Positions 35,004-38,565 of a stretch of 38,565 nucleotides of DNA are shown one piece after another. The position numbers were made by a program, and so were the translations under genes. Position 1 is the first letter of the stretch, and each line of letters starts with the position of its first letter. The notes below the pieces were generated by a model. It ran no database searches. It was given only the letters and a program-made list of their open reading frames with translations, and was not told the DNA's origin. The DNA comes from JAKSSM01 sp045629065 (GTDB lineage: Bacteria; Bacillota; Clostridia; Peptostreptococcales; Anaerovoracaceae): assembly GCA_045629065.1 (NCBI GenBank), contig JAZQQK010000033.1, forward strand, positions 1 to 38,565. Reading direction: 5' to 3'.

Positions 35004-35834
35004 ATGGATGCAAAAGCATATTATGAAAGACTATTGGCTTATAGAGATCAGATTAGAAAAACGACGGATTTTATTCCAGATGTTTGCTTAACACTCGGCT
35101 CGGGTCTCGGAAATTTTGCAGATAATATCGAAGTCGTAAAGACTATAAAGTATAAGGATTTGCCAGGCTTTCCTGTGTCAACTGCACCAGGACATGCAGG
35201 CGAATTTGTATTTGGCAAACTCGGTGGTGTAAATGTCGCTTGTATGAAGGGCCGCGTACACTATTACGAGGGCTTGGATATGAGTGAAGTAGTACTTCCA
35301 ATCAGACTTTTACACCTTTTAGGTGCGAACACTGCAATCATCACCAATGCGGTAGGTTGCATGAACAAGGACTTCCATATAGGTTCATTTATGGTTCACA
35401 AGGACTGTATTACATCATTCGTACCTTCACCACTTAGAGGTGAAAACATCGACGAGCTCGGACCTAGATTTTCAGACATGACAAATCCTTACGATAAGGG
35501 ACTCAGAAAAAAGGTTCTTTCAATCGCAAAGAAGAATAAGATAGAAGTTCATGAGGGCGTTTTCATCCAGCTCCCTGGACCTCAGTTTGAAACAGCTAGC
35601 GAGATCAAGATGTATAAAAAGTTAGGTGCTGATTGCGCTGGAATGAGTTCTGCTTGTGAGGTTGTAGCTGCAAGACACATGGACATGAGGGTTTGCGGAA
35701 TTTCCTGCATCACAAATATGTCTACAGGTATCTCAAAGGAAAAGCTTTCGGGTGAAGAGGTTATCGAGGTTGCAAATCGCGTATCAAAGGACTTCGAAAA
35801 GCTCGTCATTGAATTAATTAAATCATTAAAGTAG
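35004..35834 (+). CDS. Purine nucleoside phosphorylase (276 aa)
   Basis: Phosphorolysis of (deoxy)inosine/guanosine to the free base and (deoxy)ribose 1-phosphate in purine salvage. It belongs to the trimeric PNP/MTAP group: LGSGLGNFAD (31-40, phosphate site), APGHAGEFVFG (61-71, with His64), KGRVHYYEG, and the base-binding region with LPGPQFETASEI and GMSSACEVVAARH, then CGISCITNMSTGI with the purine-contacting Asn. The common VPE of this region (GMSTVPE) is ACE here, and ITNAAG is ITNAVG; both are conservative. It follows pfkA after 15 bp with AGAGGTG as ribosome binding site. Ribose 1-phosphate from this enzyme can feed the glycolytic neighbours. Confidence 0.95.
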   Translation: MDAKAYYERLLAYRDQIRKTTDFIPDVCLTLGSGLGNFADNIEVVKTIKYKDLPGFPVSTAPGHAGEFVFGKLGGVNVACMKGRVHYYEGLDMSEVVLPIRLLHLLGANTAIITNAVGCMNKDFHIGSFMVHKDCITSFVPSPLRGENIDELGPRFSDMTNPYDKGLRKKVLSIAKKNKIEVHEGVFIQLPGPQFETASEIKMYKKLGADCAGMSSACEVVAARHMDMRVCGISCITNMSTGISKEKLSGEEVIEVANRVSKDFEKLVIELIKSLK

Positions 35835-35840
35835 GTTAAA

Positions 35841-36686
35841 ATGACAGAAAAAAATAAAGGCATGCTGGAGATGTTCATCTGCGCTTCGCTTTGGAGCATC
35901 GCAGGCCTTTTTATCAAATTAATAAATTGGAATCCATTCGTAATCGCCGGAATGAGAAGTTTAATTTCGGCTGCTACGGTTGCAGTATTCATAATAATCA
36001 CTAAGAGAAAACTAATTATTTCAAAAGCGACGATTAAGTATTCACTTATACTACCCGCAACGTTTTTCTGCTTCGTAGTAGGTAACAAGCTTACTACTGC
36101 AGCGAACGCAATCGTATTGGAATACACATCACCGATTTTCACTATGGTTTTCTCTGCGATTTTCTTGAAAAGAGCTTTTAAGGGAAAAGATGTTATCGCA
36201 GGATTCGCAACACTGTTAGGCATTGCGCTTTGTTTCCTCGATCAGATTTCTGGAAACGGTCATTTGCTCGGAAATATCGTTGCGATTGGTGCAGGTGCAT
36301 GCATGGCTGGAATGTATATCATAATGGGCGAGTGTACTGCAGAGGAGCGCTTTAGCAGTCAGTTCATAGGCCATATCATTACTGCTGTCATAGGATTATC
36401 GTTCATACCATTCACGGTTAATGAATTCACACCAGTTTCATGGTTGAATATTGCAATATTAGGTGTAGTTCAGCTCGGAATCCCATACATACTTTTGGGA
36501 CTCTCTGCGAATACATGTCCACCGCTTGCAATGTGCTTGATATCGGCTGTAGAGCCACTTCTAAACCCAATTTGGGTTGCTTTGTTTGATGGTGAAATGC
36601 CAGGCATTTTTGCAGTATTCGGAGGTATAGTAGTAATTGCTACTGTAACAATCTGGACAATACTCGATAAAGATAAAACTGCTTGA
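35841..36686 (+). CDS. EamA/DMT-superfamily permease (281 aa)
   Basis: Ten hydrophobic helices in two EamA halves cover nearly the whole protein. The first half (from CASLWSIAGLFIKLINWNPF, then AANAIVLEYTSPIFTMVFSA) and the second (LGNIVAIGAGACMAGMYIIM, later ISAVEPLLNPIWVALFDGE) contain the family motifs near helices 4 and 9. Members export or import small metabolites such as amino acids, sugars or nucleotides. The start is 6 bp after the PNP gene, so export or uptake of a nucleoside-linked compound is conceivable but unproven. No unusual feature. Confidence 0.92.
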   Translation: MTEKNKGMLEMFICASLWSIAGLFIKLINWNPFVIAGMRSLISAATVAVFIIITKRKLIISKATIKYSLILPATFFCFVVGNKLTTAANAIVLEYTSPIFTMVFSAIFLKRAFKGKDVIAGFATLLGIALCFLDQISGNGHLLGNIVAIGAGACMAGMYIIMGECTAEERFSSQFIGHIITAVIGLSFIPFTVNEFTPVSWLNIAILGVVQLGIPYILLGLSANTCPPLAMCLISAVEPLLNPIWVALFDGEMPGIFAVFGGIVVIATVTIWTILDKDKTA

Positions 36687-36723
36687 ACGAAGCATAGATT
36701 AGTGATAAACTAAAATTTAGTTT
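36683..36723 (+). promoter_or_regulatory. Likely pta promoter with overlapping palindrome
   Basis: TTGAAC (36683-36688), 17 nt, then TAAACT (36706-36711) could be -35 and -10. A perfect palindrome AAACTAAA-A-TTTAGTTT (36707-36723) overlaps the -10 and start region, the right place for a repressor site. The -35 overlaps the EamA stop codon. The hexamers are only moderate matches. Confidence 0.45.
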
Positions 36724-36752
36724 AATACTGTTTTATAAACGGAGGAAATAAA

Positions 36753-37763
36753 ATGTTTGATAAGTTAATTGCAAAAGTTAAAGCTGACAGAAAGACTATC
36801 GTTTTCACAGAAGGTACAGATGCTCGTATCCTTTCCGCAACTGCAAAGTTACTCGCTGAAGACCTTATGGACGTTGTTTTAGTTGGTAATGTTGATGCTG
36901 TTAAGGCTGCTGCTAAAGAAGGCGGTTTTGATGTAGCAAAGGCAGAAATCTTAGACCCTGAAACATATGCTGGTATGGATGACATGGTAGCTACAATGGT
37001 TGAATTAAGAAAAGGCAAGATGACTCCAGAAGAGTGCAAGGCAAACTTACTTAAGGGCAACTATTTTGGTACAATGCTCGTAAAGATCGGCAAAGCAGAC
37101 TGCTTACTCGGTGGTGCTACTTACTCAACAGCTGATACTATTAGACCAGCTCTTCAGTTAGTAAAGACAAAGCCAGGTTCACACTTAGTTTCATCAGTCT
37201 TCATTCTTAACCGTGAAGGCGGAGACGAAAACTTAAGAACAATCTGCATGGGCGATTGCGCAGTTAACATTGATTATAAAGATGACGTTGACAAAGAAGG
37301 AAACGTTACATACACAGGAGCTCAAAAGCTCGCTGAAGTTGCAGTAGAAGCAGAAAAGTGTGCTAGAGTATTCGGTATTGATCCAAAGGTTGCACTCCTT
37401 AGCTTCTCCACAAAGGGTTCCGGAAAGGGAGCTACAGTAGGCCTTTCACAGGAAGCAACAAAGATCTTAAAGGAAGAACACCCAGAAATGGCTGTTGATG
37501 GCGAAATGCAGTTCGACGCAGCTGTTTCCCCAACAGTTGGCCAACTCAAGTTCCCTGGTTCAAAGGTTGCTGGATATGCTAACACATTCATCTTCCCACT
37601 TATCGAAGCTGGTAACATCGGCTACAAGATTGCTCAAAGACTCGGTGGCTATGCAGCTTATGGTCCTATTCTTCTCGGATTAAACGCACCAATTAACGAC
37701 TTATCTCGTGGTTGCGATGCAGAAGAAGTTTACAAGATGGCAATCATCACAGCCGCATTATAA
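36753..37763 (+). CDS. pta: Phosphate acetyltransferase (336 aa)
   Basis: Acetyl-CoA plus phosphate to acetyl phosphate, feeding acetate formation and ATP gain. The length is that of the short clostridial Pta without the N-terminal regulatory domains of the E. coli enzyme. Family stretches include VFTEGTDARILSA (18-30), LLGGATYSTADTIRPALQ, PGSHLVSSVFIL, MGDCAVNIDY, LLSFSTKGSGKG and GYKIAQRLGGYAAYGPILLG. A strong GGAGG precedes the ATG after the 66-bp gap. Acetate kinase (ackA), its usual neighbour, is not downstream; the gene ends at a strong terminator. Confidence 0.97.
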   Translation: MFDKLIAKVKADRKTIVFTEGTDARILSATAKLLAEDLMDVVLVGNVDAVKAAAKEGGFDVAKAEILDPETYAGMDDMVATMVELRKGKMTPEECKANLLKGNYFGTMLVKIGKADCLLGGATYSTADTIRPALQLVKTKPGSHLVSSVFILNREGGDENLRTICMGDCAVNIDYKDDVDKEGNVTYTGAQKLAEVAVEAEKCARVFGIDPKVALLSFSTKGSGKGATVGLSQEATKILKEEHPEMAVDGEMQFDAAVSPTVGQLKFPGSKVAGYANTFIFPLIEAGNIGYKIAQRLGGYAAYGPILLGLNAPINDLSRGCDAEEVYKMAIITAAL

Positions 37764-37801
37764 TTAGGTAAAGCGTGAAATTATAATTAGCGAAAGCGTA
37801 A
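37758..37801 (+). repeat. 23-bp period direct repeat at the end of pta
   Basis: TTATAATTAGGTAAAGCGT (from 37758) and TTATAATTAGCGAAAGCGT (from 37781) are direct repeats, 18 of 21 bases alike at a period of 23 bp. The first copy contains the pta stop codon. A decayed third copy may begin near 37804. Probably a small tandem duplication in the 3' untranslated region. Confidence 0.6.
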
Positions 37802-37831
37802 GTATAATCGGCTGAAAAATCATGACACAAC

Positions 37832-37861
37832 AAAACGGGCTTCGCACGAAGCCCGTTTTTT
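37832..37861 (+). terminator. Strong rho-independent terminator after pta
   Basis: A perfect 13-bp stem (37832-37844 with 37847-37859, core ACGGGCTTCG/CGAAGCCCGT), loop CA, and a run of six T. It is the first convincing terminator after the secretion operon promoter nearly 30 kb upstream. The A-run on the left would allow it to work on the minus strand as well. Confidence 0.92.
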
Positions 37862-38250
37862 ATTGGTGGAATAATGAGTTTCTAACAAACTTAGCAGATT
37901 TTATCTCATTTTGCAGAAAAACGGGCAAATTAGGTGCTCATACATGCTCGAAAACGCGAAATTCTAACAAATACAAAAATATAGGCGCATATGTTAGAAA
38001 AAATGCTCATTTCTTCTAACATTCGACAGAAAACAATGATTTTTGTTAGAAATGTCAACTTTTTCGCGGCCAAATTGACACTTTTTTCGAAAAATTCTGT
38101 TTCTGTCTGTAAAATATGCTTTTTTGTTAGAAAAGTCAGCCATTTTGGGCCGATGTCGACAATATTTAAAAAAACAGACAGCTTTGCCATATATTTTGGC
38201 AAAATCTCCGGCAAAATAACATCAAAACTATCAAAACTGTCGACATACGA
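37862..38250. other. Non-coding AT-rich segment with six TGTTAGAA motifs between twin terminators
   Basis: No believable gene: open frames on both strands lack ribosome binding sites and run into the terminator hairpin. The octamer TGTTAGAA occurs six times: forward at 37992, 38044 and 38125, reverse (TTCTAACA) at 37880, 37962 and 38014. The copies at 37991-37999 and 38014-38022 form a 9-bp stem with a 14-nt loop. Other pairs are CTGTCTGT (38103)/ACAGACAG (38174) and two copies of the palindrome TGTCGACA (38154, 38238). The segment might be a structured RNA, a cluster of protein-binding sites or a worn-out repetitive element. Confidence 0.55.
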
Positions 38251-38281
38251 AAAGCGGGCTTCGTATGAAGCCCGTTTTTTT
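38244..38281 (+). terminator. Second strong terminator, near copy of the first, with competing hairpin
   Basis: CGGGCTTC (38255-38262), loop GTAT, GAAGCCCG (38267-38274) and seven T. The core matches the terminator at 37832-37861 except for the loop. An alternative perfect stem CATACGAA (38244-38251)/TTCGTATG (38260-38267) uses part of the same bases, so both cannot form together. Confidence 0.88.
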
Positions 38282-38288
38282 ATAGAAA

Positions 38289-38317
38289 TTGCATTTGGCA
38301 CCATACTTGCTTATAGT
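38289..38317 (+). promoter_or_regulatory. Sigma-A promoter in front of a short terminated transcript
   Basis: TTGCAT (38289-38294), a 17-nt spacer and TATAGT (38312-38317), just downstream of a terminator and pointing right into another terminator. Same -10 hexamer as the secretion operon promoter. Confidence 0.55.
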
Positions 38318-38323
38318 AATGAG

Positions 38324-38393
38324 TGATAATACTTCTTCATTTTCCATAGATATAAACCATAAAAAGAGACCTCCAATTATTGGAGGCCTTTTT
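38324..38393 (+). ncRNA. Candidate ~70-nt small RNA
   Basis: Predicted from the promoter at 38289-38317 and the terminator stem at 38370-38386 with T-run 38389-38393. No protein-coding start with a ribosome binding site lies inside. It matches no RNA family I know. The call rests only on the promoter-terminator arrangement. Confidence 0.35.
38361..38393. terminator. Bidirectional terminator
   Basis: Stem CCTCCAA (38370-38376), loop TTA, TTGGAGG (38380-38386), with AAAAA on the left and TTTTT on the right. It can stop the minus-strand gene at the right edge and any rightward transcript. Confidence 0.85.
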
Positions 38394-38394
38394 G

Positions 38395-38565
38395 TTATGA
38401 TAATAATTGAATCACTAGCGAAAGAAGTATAGGCATTACCGCTATTACGAAAATCATTCTAAGCGCTTGCAATGTAGCTACTATTGACACATCGCCGCCA
38501 GATTCTTCGCACGCAATGGACATTTCCATAATGCCACCAGGAGCCACAGCGAAGAAACTTTCTAA
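38395..38565 (-). CDS. AbrB-family (PF05145) membrane protein, C-terminal 56 residues only
   Basis: The frame enters from the right edge and stops at 38395. The visible end, FFAVAPGGIMEMSIACEE followed by VSIVATLQALRMIFVIAVMPIL, matches the C-terminal half-repeat of the AbrB/YdbL-type membrane proteins (Pfam PF05145), where PGG, EM and the LxRM/LR pattern after a charged loop are conserved. These polytopic proteins are of uncertain function, sometimes annotated as ammonia monooxygenase-like or as transporters, and are unrelated to the Bacillus regulator AbrB. The gene is convergent with the pta side and ends against a bidirectional terminator. Confidence 0.8.
   Translation of the reverse strand, partial: LESFFAVAPGGIMEMSIACEESGGDVSIVATLQALRMIFVIAVMPILLSLVIQLLS

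Noticed and set aside
37930..38326. Overlapping frames of 124 (minus) and 111 (plus) codons in the non-coding island
   Set aside because: Both translate the terminator palindrome (each contains KRASYEAR), lack ribosome binding sites and have compositions expected from AT-rich non-coding DNA.
38319..38432. Short plus-strand frame starting ATG at 38319
   Set aside because: It would begin before the predicted transcription start, has no ribosome binding site, and runs through the terminator into the antisense of the AbrB-family gene.
1..38565. CRISPR array, insertion sequence, tRNA or rRNA genes
   Set aside because: No regularly spaced 25-40 bp repeats, no transposase frame and no tRNA- or rRNA-like sequence was noticed on either strand.

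Overview
The window looks like chromosomal DNA of a low-to-mid GC Gram-positive anaerobe (Bacillota, class Clostridia, probably Lachnospiraceae-like). The grounds are purine-rich AGGAGG ribosome binding sites, A/T-rich third codon positions, several exported proteins with Gram-positive signal peptides, an ECF sigma factor, and ordinary clostridial pyk, pfkA and pta genes. This placement is an inference; there is no rRNA or tRNA gene in the window. I found no IS element, integrase, relaxase or CRISPR array.

Left part (1-5330, minus strand). A two-gene operon reads leftward from a good sigma-A promoter (5302-5330). Its genes are an 1111-residue soluble protein built from an exact 268-residue internal duplication plus a coiled coil, then a calpain-family (C2) cysteine protease with the complete Cys/His/Asn triad. 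The protease runs off the left edge.

Divergent regulatory part (5331-8062, plus strand). A 274-bp intergenic region carries a long nested inverted repeat. It is followed by an ECF sigma factor, a 138-residue protein overlapping it by 4 bp, and a 543-residue protein of unknown family.

Type IV secretion-like operon (8143-27722, plus strand). A TTGATT-17-TATAGT promoter precedes a CvpA-like membrane protein, a two-helix pilin/VirB2-like protein, a 693-residue exported protein, a VirD4/TraG-type coupling ATPase, a membrane-anchored surface protein, a VirB6/TrbL-like channel protein, a 1423-residue PrgI-VirB4 fusion ATPase, a STAS anti-sigma-factor antagonist, a 1718-residue secreted protein with repeated PLAT-like beta modules, and a membrane-anchored 468-residue protein. 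Conjugation genes are absent, so this looks like a protein-export or cell-surface machine rather than a mobile element. The protease and coiled-coil proteins next door are candidate substrates.

Transporter/signalling part (27801-32557). A small unknown protein is followed by two unusual fusions: a MATE transporter with a C-terminal RsbW-like ATPase domain, and an SLC1/DAACS symporter with an N-terminal RsbW-like domain. An APH-family kinase follows. Together with the STAS protein upstream these suggest a partner-switching circuit tied to membrane transport.

Metabolic part (32561-37763). Pyruvate kinase, ATP-type 6-phosphofructokinase, purine nucleoside phosphorylase, an EamA-family transporter and phosphate acetyltransferase follow on the same strand with small gaps. 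The first strong terminator after 8248 is at 37832.

Right end (37764-38565). A 630-bp stretch without a convincing gene holds two near-identical strong terminators flanking a motif-rich AT segment, then a promoter-terminator pair that could make a ~70-nt RNA. The 3' end of an AbrB-family (PF05145) membrane protein lies on the minus strand at the right edge.
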